A stretch of 64,000 nucleotides of DNA from Oreohelix idahoensis (GCA_024509875.1 JAMPIV010012151.1:69501-133500); one strand, 5' to 3'; shown: positions 21,049 to 32,664, numbered from the stretch's first letter. The notes: generated by a model not told the origin, from the sequence alone. Numbers and translations are program-made.

Positions 21049-21405
21049 TTTTTTTTTTTTTGCGTTCGCCCGCTAATACTCGAGGCGAAATCTCAGGTTA
21101 TTATTTTATGTCTAATCTGACATTGATTTTACGTGAGTATCCCTTTATTTCTTGTACAGAGACAGGTGTCCCTCGCCATTCAGGCAAATACTCGCCGATT
21201 TCGGAGGTACCCATTGCAGCTGGGTCGGCTCAGGAGCCGCCAGTCCCTGGTCGACGACACTCCTTCAAATGTTCTCGCCAGGTCTCGAGTTAATCCAGTC
21301 CAAATCCCGGTCGACGAAAAATCCTCAAATGCCGTCGCCCGGGTTTGATCCTGTATCACCCGGTCGCCAGAGCGGTGTTGTAACCACTACGCTAGCGCGG
21401 CTCCC
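21049..21405 (-). mobile_element. SINE H copy (tRNA head, poly-A tail) with target duplication
   Basis: GCTGAGTAGTAG occurs at 21037-21048 and 21406-21417. On the minus strand the element starts GGGAGCCGCGCTAGCGTAGT GGTTA, continues with GGATCAAACCC (B box-like), has a GTCGACC-containing body repeated in part, and ends in poly-A (poly-T at 21049-21060). It shares its head with SINE A but not its body or tail. Confidence 0.88.
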
Positions 21406-21537
21406 GCTGAGTAGTAGTGATAATGAATGATGATTAAACTGTAAAACCCCCGATACCTTTACCATGAAAATGAAACAGCTTAGTGAGCACTGGTGGGACA
21501 GTTGATCTAAACTGTGCATGACTTTTATTCTCCTCAG

Positions 21538-21659
21538 AACCAGACAGTCATAGTGATGGTATTGTCCATGACCTGGGCAATGACCAGTTGACAAAGATGT
21601 TACACACACTGATGGGAGAAGCTAGCCAGATTAGGGGAGGAGCTTCATCACAGCTATAA
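21538..21659 (+). CDS. Rhotekin-like gene, terminal exon with stop
   Basis: Acceptor TCCTCAG/A; phase 1 in; stop TAA at 21657-21659. It encodes EPDSHSDGIVHDLGNDQLTK and MLHTLMGEASQIRGGASSQL. This tail is short compared with vertebrate rhotekins, which have long proline-rich C-termini. A variant poly(A) signal ATTAAA lies at 21757-21762, about 100 bp past the stop. Confidence 0.82.
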
Positions 21660-21756
21660 GCCAGTTTGAAACTACATTATTTTGACCATTCACATTGTGA
21701 CCTTTCATATTTGTTGCAGTGTACAGTTGTACTTATTTTTCTACAACTTTGATTTT

Positions 21757-21762
21757 ATTAAA
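21757..21762 (+). promoter_or_regulatory. Candidate poly(A) signal of rhotekin-like gene
   Basis: ATTAAA about 98 bp downstream of the stop codon. Chosen for position; other AT-rich hexamers nearby could also serve. Confidence 0.4.
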
Positions 21763-23165
21763 TCAAAGATGATTGGTTGATTGGGTGTCCTTCCCTGACA
21801 CACCAGCTTTCTCACCCTTCTCCCTCTTGTTAACAGTGTGGCAGTTGTGAGAGTTGTTTTGTTGTTGGTATTTTGGCGTTTTTTGTTGTTGTGTTTTTTT
21901 TATGGAAAGGGGAAGGCATACACACATACATTCACACAATTTTTTATTTACTCTATTTGTACTGAGTCGAGTGGACAGATGATGCCATATTTTGATATCA
22001 GAATTATTATCTTGAATTAATTTACTATATATCCTAATTATAACCCATCAAGAGTTGAACAGGATATTTTTTATTAAAGAATAATAATTTGTTTTTATTA
22101 ATTATGACCAAAAAATTGATGCACAGTCTGAGTTACCTGATACACCAATTTGTGAAACTATAAAATGTTTTTACTTTACAATTGTGGTCAAGGTTGCTTT
22201 AAGTTTCATTCAGTCATGAGCTAATATAATTTGTTCTGCTTAATACATTGATAAAAACTGTGTCCATGTAAGAACTGTTTTAGCTTCATTTATTAGTCAT
22301 TTATGGTTGGTTAATTAGAGAACTAAAGAAGAATACACCAAGGATTACGGCAAGGATTTATGCTTTACTAAGGATGAGAGCAGCATTCAGACAGCTTCAC
22401 GCTGGAAGTGTGTACTGGAACAAGAATCCCAACTAACATAATTACCGATGTATGTTACGTCGGTCAGTCTCACTCAAAATAGTAGCTCACACCAGAAAAA
22501 AAAGTGCGCAACGCACAGTGTGCAACTTGCACGGCGTGGGTGTTATATAAAACAAATACTTTAGTTTTTTTTTTATTCTTTCACGAAATTAGTAGCGCTC
22601 GACAAAGAAAACCACTTATTATCAGGGAACACTCTTTGAAAACAATCCACGCACTTTCACATGAAATGTTGTCATCAAAGAACTTTTTAATTGAATCTAA
22701 AATAACATAATTCTCGCCATGTGTACGTTGGTCACAGCTGAGGAATGCAACCGTGTTGAAAAATTGTATTGTTTTCATTATATATACTCTCCCGAAAATA
22801 GTTACAATCAACAAAGAAAAGCGTTCAAATGACGGTGTTCATGAACAGTTTGATTTCACTGTATAATGGAAAGAAACCAAAAAAACTCTAGAATGTACTT
22901 CTATCTGCTCATCTGGGAATGGAAACAGCACACTATAATTAAAAACCTGTCAAGTTTGACGTGTTATTGCTAGTATGATAAAAATTAAACATAGGAAGCT
23001 CATCAAATGCTGATTAGATATTCCTGCTGGATGGAAGATAAAAGCAGAAGTATCAGTAGAAGTCAGAGTAGAGATGCTTTCAGAATATAATAGACAGAAC
23101 TAAATGTTAAATGTTTTAATGGACTGAGGTCCTTAATAGTAAAGGAGAAAGTGCATTGTAGTGGT
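21763..23165. other. Intergenic sequence after the rhotekin-like gene
   Basis: AT-rich, with no recognised repeat copy or coding signal. The minus-strand frame at 22581-22814 has no support beyond length. Confidence 0.4.
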
Positions 23166-23315
23166 GATAATTCATCATCATTTTGCTTTGCATTCCTTAC
23201 GGAGCATATGGAGCCACCACCGTAACTTGTCTCCTTACAGGAAACGTGGATAAACATTCATATGCTCTTGCAGCAGTAGTTTCTGTGGTAATTTCTTTTA
23301 AATGATGATGTGGTG
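23166..23315 (-). mobile_element. SINE C fragment
   Basis: ATTCATCATCATTTTG tail, CATTCCTTACGGAGCATATG, ACTTGTCTCCTTACAGGAAA and GCAGCAGTAGTTTCTGTGG. Confidence 0.75.
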
Positions 23316-23834
23316 ATGACTGGTTCAATGAAATAGTTGACCATCTTCCCCGTTTTCATGTGCTTGATGTCTTATTTTTTTCAAAAGGCAGCTGTGAAGC
23401 TTTGCATTATTCTCATATGAAGTTCTTGTGTTTTGTTTAAAATTACATTATTTTTGTATGTTTAACTTTGTTTATGTAAATGCTTTTTAATCCGCAACGG
23501 CTTTTTTGTAAAACACCTACTTCACTGTCTCAGCATGAAGATAAGTTACATCATAAATGTGATCTTCGACAAGCAGCAGTACAACAAATCTGTTAGTTCC
23601 ACAAACAAAGGAAGTTTGCTAAGTCATCATTGTTTTTGTGTGTGCCTGAATGGAGATATGTTTTATACGTGACATTTCTTTATGTAAGGGTGAACCATGT
23701 AAGAGTGAACCCTAGACTGTGATGCAGTCTGCTCACTTCATATACTAAATTTTAGTAAGTTTGTCAAATAATCCATCCTAATTTTGGACATGTCTAAATA
23801 CACAACTTCAGAAACAAAGCCATATTGTGTTTAC

Positions 23835-23835
<1 letters not shown>

Positions 23836-23863
<28 letters not shown>
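23836..23863. repeat. Poly-A run
   Basis: Uninterrupted run of about 29 A. May be the tail of an unrecognised retroelement; upstream sequence gave no match. Confidence 0.8.
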
Positions 23864-23866
<3 letters not shown>

Positions 23867-23919
23867 GCTGTAGTTTTTATATGACTTCAATTAATATAAA
23901 TGTATGTGTAAGGGAGGCG

Positions 23920-24318
23920 TAATGGGGCGTATCTCATGGAAAGAGAAGAAAACAAATAAGGTCCTAGAAAATCTAGGTATGAAAAGAGAACTAATGAGGG
24001 AGATCAAAGTCAGGCAGCTAACATACTTTGGCCACATAAAAAGACATAACACCTTGCAGAAGACCATAATAGAGGGTTGAAGGCAAACGTGCAAGGGGAA
24101 GACAGCGCTATAAGTGGGAAGATAACATCAAGAGATGGACAGGAAAGAGTCTTTCAGAGTGCACCACCAAGACAAGAGACAGAAGACGTTGGAGATCCAT
24201 TACAGCCAACCTTCGTTGTGGAGATGGCAGCTGATGATCTAAGGGAGGAGATTGGAGCACTGATGGAGTTGTCCATGTGCAATGAAGATGGTCCTTAAAA
24301 CCAAAACCAAACCAATGG
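23920..24318 (+). mobile_element. LINE family 5, 3' end
   Basis: Encodes WKEKKTNKVLENLGMKRELM, REIKVRQLTYFGHIKRHNTL, then RARGRQRYKWEDNIKRW-like sequence (frameshifted, cf. 50283-50445) and KTRDRRRWRSITANLRCGDG with a stop. The 3' UTR is short and ends AAAACCAAAACCAAACC. No RT catalytic part is present. The YFGH...GR+R..W..NI..W layout is typical for LINE C-termini. Confidence 0.8.
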
Positions 24319-24645
24319 GTCATTTTTTGATACAGGACATTATTTGGTTAGCCTGATGCTATTAACATGCTCAGGTATTTGAATGTTGTTTGAAAACTGT
24401 ACCATTTACTTGTTTATTCTGGAGAAGAAGTATCTTCAAGATGACCATTACTTTTGTCTTGCTTGCTATTTTGGGTAAAGCCTTTATTTTTATTTTTCTG
24501 TCACTAATGGATCAATCATTTCCTGATACACTTTTTGCTATCAAGACAGTATCATCAGCATATTGAAGGTTTAAAAATGTTTAAATATGTTTTTAACTAA
24601 GTTGAAATTAATGTGTGCCTTCTTGCTAGACTTGGCCGCTGTTCA
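24319..24645. other. Intergenic sequence, nothing recognised
   Basis: Unique-looking AT-rich sequence between LINE family 5 and SINE B. Confidence 0.4.
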
Positions 24646-24890
24646 TGAATAAAGTCACATGACAGACACTACCATAAGGGAGTGAAGTGTTCGAGACTTT
24701 CTCTTATAATAAATTGAAGCTTTATGAGGTGGGGGTGACAGTTCCCTTTATTGTTGCCTTTGCCTTTTTTAAACTTAAGAGCGGGATCAGGTACCCCTTT
24801 ACAGCTGAGAAGGCTGGAGCATTGCACGAGTTGTTTCAAACCTGGTAACTTTGCCTTGGGAACCAAGGGCTCTAACCACAGTTAATGTAA
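24646..24890 (-). mobile_element. SINE B copy
   Basis: AGGGAGTGAAGTGTTCGAGA, AAGCTTTATGAGGTGGGGGT, CCTTTACAGCTGAGAAGGCT and the head region CCAAGGGCTCTAACCACAGT. Confidence 0.8.
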
Positions 24891-25635
24891 AATACAGCTA
24901 CGTATGGGACAATTTGTTTGTCATTACATACATGAATACATTTAAGTGAGACTGTATACTTACGTCAAAGTTTCTGCTCATGAACCAAAAGAAAATTGTT
25001 GATGCACTTAGTTGCATGTATCAGAAACAAATAATTTCCAGGTGGTGACCAATGTTAATTGAGTAGATTTTAAAGGTATGTACTGTTTCTTGCCCTGTAT
25101 TGACTTTTGTTATTTGAACTATAACTAAAGTAAGTCATCTTTTACCTATTATTTTATGAAAAAGGAAAATTTATGAACAGAATAAAATTATTAAAAAATT
25201 TTAAAGGCCTTGTTTTCACAGCTGAATATTGTAGAGTTTTTTTTAGTTTTACTCTAAAAGTTAGAATTTGACAGATGTTGAAGCTTGCTCTCATTGCAAC
25301 TGGAATCTTTATGTTAAGCTCCACTTCCTGCTTAAACCACAACATTAGTGTAAGTTTTACATGAAAGACATCCCCAGTGTGGGAATATAGCTGACATCAA
25401 GGGAGCAAGAATAAAGAGAGTGATGTCACAGGCAGGGCATATCCAAAGGGGAAGAGTGGAGTAAGTCAGGTGAGAACTGGACAAGCTACCAGCAGGTCAT
25501 CATTAGCCTTGGGGCAATGGGAAAGCAGAGCTGAAGGTTAATCAACTGATAAGTGATCATGCCTGGGATGATGATGCCATTGTTAGAGAACGACACTACT
25601 CGATAAATCAACATGACTAAGACTGCTGGAATTAG
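24891..25635. other. Intergenic sequence, nothing recognised
   Basis: No coding signal or known repeat seen. Confidence 0.35.
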
Positions 25636-25639
25636 GCAT

Positions 25640-25815
25640 CAAACATAAGACTAGCAGAGATGGATATGTAAGAGGATGCACCCGGTGCATATACAACCAG
25701 CTCCAAGAACAATTAACATTCACACTCTTCAGCATTTGCTGAGGGAGACTGAGCCCCTATGGGTTTGCCCGGAGTGCAGTGACGTTGATTCTGTTCAACA
25801 ACAACAACAATACAC
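25640..25815. repeat. Unclassified dispersed repeat X, copy 1
   Basis: ACAACCAGCTCC, TTAACATTCACACTCTTCAGC, TGAGGGAGACTGAGCCCCTA, TGGGTTTGCCCGGAGTGCAG. A second copy is at 37120-37240. Confidence 0.65.
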
Positions 25816-26050
25816 GACAGACCACCTGTGTGTTACTGGGGCCCAAAAGGGGAGCACGAATAGTAACATTGTAACCTACTGTGCATGTCATAAGAGGCAC
25901 CTAAGGAGAGCTGGGCATGGATCTAGCTACCCCATCCTGAATAAAATATAAGCCACACAAAAACTCTAGGAAGACTTGGCATACACCTGTCAAAGGCCTA
26001 TGCTCCTTGTGGAGCTAATAGGTAATAACAAAATGATGATGATAGATGAA
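25816..26050 (+). mobile_element. LINE family 1, shortest internally deleted derivative
   Basis: The same 5' block as at 17890 (TGTGTTACTGGGGCCCAAAA, GTCATAAGAGGCACCTAAGG, CTACCCCATCCTGAATAAAA) joins directly to the family 3' end (AGGAAGACTTGGCATACACC, GGCCTATGCTCCTTGTGGAG) and a GATGATGATAGATG tail. Only about 230 bp remain. Confidence 0.82.
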
Positions 26051-26599
26051 AGACAACATAAATTACATACACATCTGCTGTTATGAGGACAGAAATATTA
26101 AAAGCTTTAAAAAAAAACCCATACATGTATGTGAATTTAATTTTTACATTTATTTGATCAATACATTTATTTCTTGTTTTCAGTGAAATGATTACCTTTA
26201 TAATACAGGTAATCTCATACGGTAATCTGAATGTATACAAGAAACACTGAACCTGGAAATCAATTCTGCTGCAAAAAATTTGCACTCGGCAACACCCACA
26301 AGAAGTTCATCTTATCCTTGTATAACATACGATGGTTAAATAATATGGCATAATAAAAAAGTGACCTTTATTGATGAGGAGGTCAATAGTCATGCTCAAG
26401 GAAAACACTGTAACTTGAATATATGCTATATGGCCCCGTATAGTTCCCTTCAGTAGACAAATAAAGAACAGGATTACTGCTCCCTCGTTGATGTCAGAAG
26501 TGACGAATATGAGGTTGTGTTTTGGGGCTGGTAAACTCATCATGTAAAATAAACTGTTACATAAACCGCTGCTACAAGAATATTAATGCTTTGGTGCAT

Positions 26600-26945
26600 G
26601 TTTCATTCAAGAGGATTAGCTGCCATGGTGGTTCCATTCTCCATAAGGAGCAGAAAGGAAAATGAGTGATGAATATGCTATGTGTCCCCGCCCTGTGTAG
26701 ATCCCGCTGGTCTCACAGGAGACTAGAAGGAATAAGATTAATGTCCCCCCAGGCATGTCATAAGACTAATATGAGGATGTGATTGGGGCTGGCAAACTCA
26801 TCATGTAAAATAAATAGCGACAGAAACCACTGCTGCAAAAAAAAGTACATGAATACTTTAGTGCAGGCTTCCTACAAAGTAGCCAGCTGCAGTGATAACC
26901 CCATACTTCATAGGAAGTAGAACAGTAAATGATGATGATATGCAA
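26600..26945 (+). mobile_element. SINE C, two adjacent partial copies
   Basis: One copy ends near 26670 (GGTGGTTCCATTCTCCATAA, ATGAGTGATG). A second starts with CCCTGTGTAGATCCCGCTGG and ends with ACTTCATAGGAAGTAG and AATGATGATGATA. Confidence 0.75.
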
Positions 26946-26974
26946 TATGCAGCCAACGAATATTTAACATTTTC

Positions 26975-27200
26975 CTATTTGCTCTCCATAGAGCCAACGT
27001 GGCAACTGGTTCTCTTGCACATTCATGTACTCTTGTAGCTGTGGTTCCTTTAGCAATTGGTTTTACATGACGAGGTTGTCAAGACAACGTACAACCTTAT
27101 ATTAGTCCCGTCTCATGTGATGCCTGTAGGAACAGTTGTACTAATCTTTATTTGACTCCTCAGAGTTCTCTGGAACTACACGGGGCAACCACAGAGTATT
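26975..27200 (-). mobile_element. SINE C copy
   Basis: TTGCTCTCCATAGAGCCAAC hairpin region, GGTTCTCTTGCACATTCATG, ACATGACGAGGTTGTCAAGA and CTCAGAGTTCTCTGGAACTA CACGGGGCAA. Confidence 0.75.
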
Positions 27201-27509
27201 ATCTGAGCCAAAATTATTTCACACAGTGGATCATTTTGTTCTAGAATCAATAACAGAAGTTATTACAACCAGATATGGAAATAATAAAATGAAACTGAAT
27301 AAAACAGCAAACTGTTAACAGATTTAAAAAAAATAGGATGCCGTTATACTGCTCTTCAGAATCATATGTACTGATGTGTTTAAAAAAAATTATGAAGATG
27401 GCTCAATACCATGGACATGAATCTGAAAATAGATAGGACTAGAGAAGGAGCCAAATATGAGAATCTTGGAAACATGGAGGCAGGTGTGTCTCTTCTGTTT
27501 TCTTGTATC

Positions 27510-27660
27510 ACTCCTTCATGAACCACGGGGCCACTTTAAAACAAAGCCTGTGCCAAAGAATTTAATGAGGTTTTGCTGTGGTGGTTTCTAGAGCACTATG
27601 TTTTAAATGATAAGGTTTCTTGTGCCATGCAAACCTTTCTCAGTTGCCATTCATGATATA
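27510..27660 (-). mobile_element. SINE C fragment
   Basis: CACTCCTTCATGAACCACGG, TGCTGTGGTGGTTTCTAGAG and TAAGGTTTCTTGTGCCATGC. Degenerate. Confidence 0.6.
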
Positions 27661-27706
27661 AGTGATAGGGCACTGTGATCCTACTCTTTGTTCTCCAATA
27701 TCTGGT

Positions 27707-27823
27707 CCTGTGACCCACATTGGTGAGATATCACCAGTGTACAAGCCTGTGATCCACATTGGTGAGATATCACCAGTGTACAAGCCTGTGACCCACATTG
27801 GTGAGATATCACCAGTGTACAAG
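27707..27823. repeat. 39 bp minisatellite, 3 copies
   Basis: CCTGTGACCCACATTGGTGA GATATCACCAGTGTACAAG three times. Because 39 is a multiple of three, both strands stay open; the resulting frames are not genes. Confidence 0.93.
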
Positions 27824-27827
27824 TTAG

Positions 27828-28058
27828 ACAAGCCCTGTGTAGTTCCCCGGGGGTATCTGAGGTGACGAAAAGAGAACAGGACTTCTGCTCCTTCAGGCAT
27901 GCCGTAAAAGTTGCCTATTATGAGGTTGTGCGTGGTGCTGGCAACCTCATATGTAAAAAAAAATTGCTACAGAAGCCACTGCTGTAAGAGTTTGTGCTTT
28001 AGGCTTCCTCAAGTGGACCATCTGCAGTTGTAGCTCCATAAGGAGTGAAAAAGGAGAT
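27828..28058 (+). mobile_element. SINE C copy
   Basis: CCCTGTGTAGTTCCCCGGGG, CAGGACTTCTGCTCCTTCAG, ATGAGGTTGTGCGTGGTGCT, GCTACAGAAGCCACTGCTGT, ending AGCTCCATAAGGAGTGAAAA. It is flanked on both sides by minisatellites. Confidence 0.85.
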
Positions 28059-28432
28059 GAGTTATATATGATATACAAGTAAGACAAGAGTTATATATGA
28101 TATACAAGTAAGACAAGAGTTATATATGATATACAAGTAAGACAAGAGTTATATGATGTACAAGTAAGACAAGAGTTATATAGGATATACAAGTAAGACA
28201 AGAGTTATATATGATATACAAGTAAGACAAAGAGTTATATATGATATACAAGTAAGACAAGAGTTATATATGATATACAAGTAAGACAAGAGTTATATAT
28301 GATATACAAGTAAGACAAGAGTTATATATGATATACAAGTAAGACAAGAGTTATATATGATATACAAGTAAGACAAGAGTTATATATGATATACAAGTAA
28401 GACAAGAGTTATATATGATATACAAGTAAGAC
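28059..28432. repeat. 29 bp minisatellite, ~13 copies
   Basis: Unit GAGTTATATATGATATACAA GTAAGACAA. Nearly uniform, with small indels in units 3, 4 and 6. It starts exactly where the SINE C tail would be. Confidence 0.95.
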
Positions 28433-29080
28433 AAGCACCTAACCTGACTAGGAATAAACTCATACAGTAAAAGCTGTGGCGATTTTGAGTTCCAAAGAGT
28501 TGATGGTCACAGTGAAACTGTCTAGTGAGATATAAAAAAGAAAAATTAAAAGCACATACAAACAAATCGAAGGCTTCAGGCTGGAAGGAGGGGTGAGCCA
28601 CCCTGAAAGTGGACAACTATGACGAAGCTGGGTAATGACAATGTAAACAAAAGCTGTGCATCTTCTGGATTATGCGTAGGGGTGATATCTCAACAGTAAC
28701 AATTTATACTGGCTCATAGACTTCACCAACTTCTCAATACGTAATTTTGTAACAAAGCTCCATTGATTTCCAATCCGTAATTTTATTCATGACATGCTTC
28801 ACAATATTTCACTACATCCGTATATGATTCAGTCACATGTAAGACAATCCTTTAGCATGGCTCCACATACGTTAGAGGCTGTTCATGTATGTCATACTTT
28901 ATAAAGAACAGCATGTTCAATCATTTATCACAGTTGCAGTCTGATTCATACAAAGTGAGTATTCATGTAAGTACCATAAACAGCAGGCATATGTGCATAA
29001 CTTTATTGACAGGCCATTCCATATCTGTACTATACACAATGTCCATAAATATCTATGCCAATTTCACTGGGATCATCTGA
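28433..29080. other. Intergenic sequence, nothing recognised
   Basis: No repeat copies or coding signal identified. Confidence 0.35.
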
Positions 29081-29084
29081 TACT

Positions 29085-29385
29085 TCTTCTTCTTCTTCTT
29101 TCGTCCTGAAAAGGACGTTGGTTGCGTTGTGTCCATTTACAGTGAAGCTGCGGTATTTGCGCCTTTCGGCCGACACATCCGACTTCAGCACGGCATTTTT
29201 TGGGACCGGGTTTGCCTTCCCTCTTTGATCCTTACTCCTCAGCCAGACTGCAGTGATGCAGCCTGTTTCCAGGACCACCACGTGGAGGTGGAGTAGGGTC
29301 TTGGTCAGCTCTGGTTCGCTGACTTTGACGCAGGCAGTCAAGCTATGGGTCGCTTACTGCATTCCTCACTGTTGATGCGTCTTGG
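29085..29385 (-). mobile_element. SINE E copy
   Basis: On the minus strand ends with CATTTACA..., CAACCAACGTCCTTTTCAGG and a (GAA)n tail. It shares with 58178-58472 the blocks CACATCCGACTTCAGCA, CAGTGATGCAGCCTGTTTCC and GGTGGAGTAGGGTCTTGGTC. Confidence 0.8.
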
Positions 29386-29715
29386 ACATTTCGATCCATC
29401 CTTCCACACCATGGAACACAGACTGAATCTGTCTCATCACTGGTGTCAACAAAACAAGTCACCACATACCAATGAGGAACTCTCAGACTTGATTCCCGTC
29501 TATGTGAAAAATCGCATCAAATATAAATTCCTGATTTCTCACGGAAAATGCATTGCCACATATTTACACACCCCCCCTCCCAATGAAAACCAACTAGGTT
29601 TTCATCAAAGAGGAGAGAAAATATACTCATATGGGACCACAACAACATTATTCTGAATTTCCCTCTCCACCATCCTATGTCTCAAGAGTCTTTCAGTCCA
29701 TTCTAGGAAAAGAGT

Positions 29716-29995
29716 GAGTGTCCGACTGGTAGAGTGGTTAGAGCACTTTCTTTTTATGGAAAAATTATTGGGTTTCAGATTCAATAACTTGTAGCTTCAT
29801 ATTCCTGTCTATTCAGCTGTTAATGGCTATAGGTCTCCGCTCTTGAGTTAGGGAAGGAAAAGGAAGTGAAGAAGAGAAAGGGAACTAGCCACCTCACCTC
29901 ATAAAGCTGAACCTAGTATAGTGAAGTCTTTAACATTTCACTCCACTTCCTCCCACCCGAAGCAGTATCTTGCATGTAACATTGCTAAAGATGAA
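29716..29995 (+). mobile_element. SINE B copy, sense
   Basis: tRNA-like head GTCCGACTGGTAGAGTGGTT AGAGCAC, then CTATTCAGCTGTTAATGG, CTAGCCACCTCACCTCATAA and AGTGAAGTCTTTAACATTTC. Confidence 0.85.
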
Positions 29996-30099
29996 ATGTG
30001 CCAGATTCTAACCTTTAAATTTTAGTAGGCTTTATTTTAAATCATCACAGATTTTTTTAAGCTACAGAGCATACAACAGGTATCGAGACCCTTCAGACT

Positions 30100-30362
30100 T
30101 CACACTAACATTAAAGGGAAAGGCAGCCCCCAAAGCAGATTGTGCAGTAGGGGGTGTGAAGTGTTCGAAACTTCAGTATGCTAGGTCTCAGATGTATGAA
30201 GTGGGATGGCCAGTTCCCTTCTTTGCTGCCTTCACCTTCTCAAGAGCAGAGTCAGGTACCCATTCATGGCTGGGTAGAGTGGAGTGTAACAGATCCAGGT
30301 TTTGAACCCAGTATATTGCCTGGAAGAGCAAGTGCTCTAACCACTCTGCCACTCAACACTAT
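30100..30362 (-). mobile_element. SINE B copy
   Basis: GGGGGTGTGAAGTGTTCGAA, AAGAGCAGAGTCAGGTACCC, GAACCCAGTATATTGCCTGG, and head GCTCTAACCACTCTGCCACT. Confidence 0.85.
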
Positions 30363-30395
30363 TAAATCATACCATAGTCATATCATAGCACATCA

Positions 30396-32351
30396 TTTAT
30401 TACAAAAATAACTGCTATAAATACATAACATCAAAGCTAATAATGACCTTAAAAAAAAAGTAATTCCACAAATAGACTGAAATGCACAAATTCATATTTT
30501 ATGGTACACAGTTTTCATAATCACAGAACCTTTTAACTCAGTAAATGAGGACAATAAGAACTCTATAATAACATATTTTAAACCTTTCTTGTCAACAATA
30601 TTGGATGTACATAATGTTCAAGCACACAAGACTTTGTTCAGAAAACATATTGCATTAAAGAGTTCCAGAATTGCACAAATTATAAACAAAAGAAACATTT
30701 AGTGAACATCCATATTCACTTTCCTATCCACAATTATTATTTGTAAAACCTGATACTGTCTGCAGAAAGGATTAGATTTTTAAAAGGTTAAAACTGCATG
30801 TTTAAACTTAAAAAAAAACACACACACATTTGTAGGCACAATAAAAAAAACCTTAACTTGTTCTGTTATAAACAAGATTTCTTTTCATATTGTCACAAAC
30901 TTGTATAACAGCATTCCTGTTGCAAATCAAACACTCCATAAACCAAACACTCTAAAAAGAAATCTGCTGCCATAATCAAATGTTAAAAACAAACTAGTCT
31001 TCTGCCCCTGAAAAGCATTAACAATGACAGTGTTCTTCCTTCAGAAATCTGGTCACATGACCTCAAGCAGACAAATGGCCACAATCATCAAACTTAAAAT
31101 GCACTTGTAAGCTACCTTGAACTTCTGTGGTATAAAATACTAATTCACTAAATTGTGCTACTATCAATGTCTGTGACGAGTAATATTTAAAATTTAACTA
31201 ACTATAATGTAGCACCAATATAAAGTGAAAGTATTGCTCACCCCCACGCAAGCTGAGTTTGTTTATGTCAGTTTAAAAGCAAAACCTTTCATCTGCGAAC
31301 AGAAATATTTACACTAAATATTCACTCCACAAGAAAGGAAGACATAACTGATATGTCACAAAGAAGCTTCTTTGAATCACTGATCAGACTGTATGGTCAA
31401 TAAACCGTGTCTACAGGAATTTACAATTTTTTGTTCCTTACAAAAAACTAAAAGTTTTCCTGTTTGCTAAAACAGGATTCAAAAAAAAAAAAAAAAAAAA
31501 AAGATAGGACAAAAAATTTAAAAGCTTTCAGAAAAAGCTTACATTTTTCTTTTAAAATAATTTTAACAATGACACACATTTTGACAAAATGTATTTTTTT
31601 GACATGGTAGTCTTGTTCTTTAAAAACTCCTTGATTTGTGTAATATCATTATCAAGACATAAAATGAAAAAATTATGTAACAAAAAAACAGGACTGTATA
31701 AGTAATGTAGTAAAACTGGTTTGACTGCACGCATAAAACAACAGGAATAAAAGTCAAATTAATCTCTGTAACATAATAACAAGTTGGAAAAGAGCAGTTA
31801 ATTGAATTATTTAAAGTATTCTTAACTGTTACAGACAGATAACACATGTACAGAAGATAAAAGTATGGCCATTAGAAAAGATAATGAAATTAACATTTTA
31901 ACATGGAAAGTTGAGTACCAACATTGCCTAAAAGACACAAAACTAGTCATTTTGTATTACATTCAGACATAATATCTTTTAAATTCTACAAGAAAGAGAT
32001 GTAGAAGAAAGGAGACAGTAGGGAAGAAAATGAAAAAAATAAAATAAAATAAACAAAACAACAAAGCAGCAACACCAAAAACAGCCAACCATAATATGTA
32101 ACACAAGAAAGGCAATGATCACTTTCGACATACAGATAACATAAAACATGCATAAATAAATAAATTTCAGTATAATATAAACATCTTAAAAGTAAATGAA
32201 AACATGTAAAATATGTAACATGTAAATTCATAAATGGAGTAATAGGAGCACATGATGTATACATGACAAATAATGTAACACAAGGAAGGGAGAACTCCTA
32301 CAATATGCCAACACTTTTGATAAATGAAATTGAAGACAGCAGTCAGAAGTT
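30396..32351 (-). other. Likely 3' UTR of the cysteine-rich membrane-protein gene
   Basis: About 2 kb, repeat-free apart from poly-A/T runs, directly downstream of the stop at 32352. An AATAAA on the minus strand lies at 30396-30401, just before a SINE B, and would end the transcript there. Several shorter alternatives exist in this AT-rich stretch. Confidence 0.4.
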
Positions 32352-32497
32352 TTACAAGCCAGTATAAACAGGTGGTACACTCTCCTCTTTGCCGGTCAGC
32401 GGCCGATGTTCACTTGTTTCTGTGGCTCGGTCAGCTTGCCACTTACGGTATGTTTTCACAGCTCTATACATGACAAATGCAACCAGTAGGATAAACA
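32352..32497 (-). CDS. Cysteine-rich membrane protein, last exon (membrane helix end, cytoplasmic tail)
   Basis: Acceptor TTCTACAG/T, phase 1 in; stop TAA at 32352-32354. It encodes [20 protein letters not shown], then [20 protein letters not shown] and VPPVYTGL. The first 11 residues complete the membrane helix begun in the previous exon; the basic run after it marks the cytoplasmic side. The tail has about 38 residues with one Tyr (PVYTGL). The protein is a type I membrane protein by layout. I do not recognise the tail and give no gene symbol. Confidence 0.85.
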
Positions 32498-32515
32498 CTG
32501 TAGAAAAAATAAAAT

Positions 32516-32548
32516 TATATATATATATATATATATACACACACATAT

Positions 32549-32623
<75 letters not shown>

Positions 32624-32626
32624 TAT

Positions 32627-32664
<38 letters not shown>
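32516..32664. repeat. (TA)n microsatellite with two ACACACACATATACACA interruptions
   Basis: Nearly pure TA over 150 bp. Lies 19 bp upstream of the acceptor of the last membrane-protein exon. Confidence 0.95.

Noticed and set aside
28059..28432. Regular direct repeats that could suggest a CRISPR array
   Set aside because: Units are contiguous with no unique spacers, and the genome is eukaryotic; same for the other arrays.
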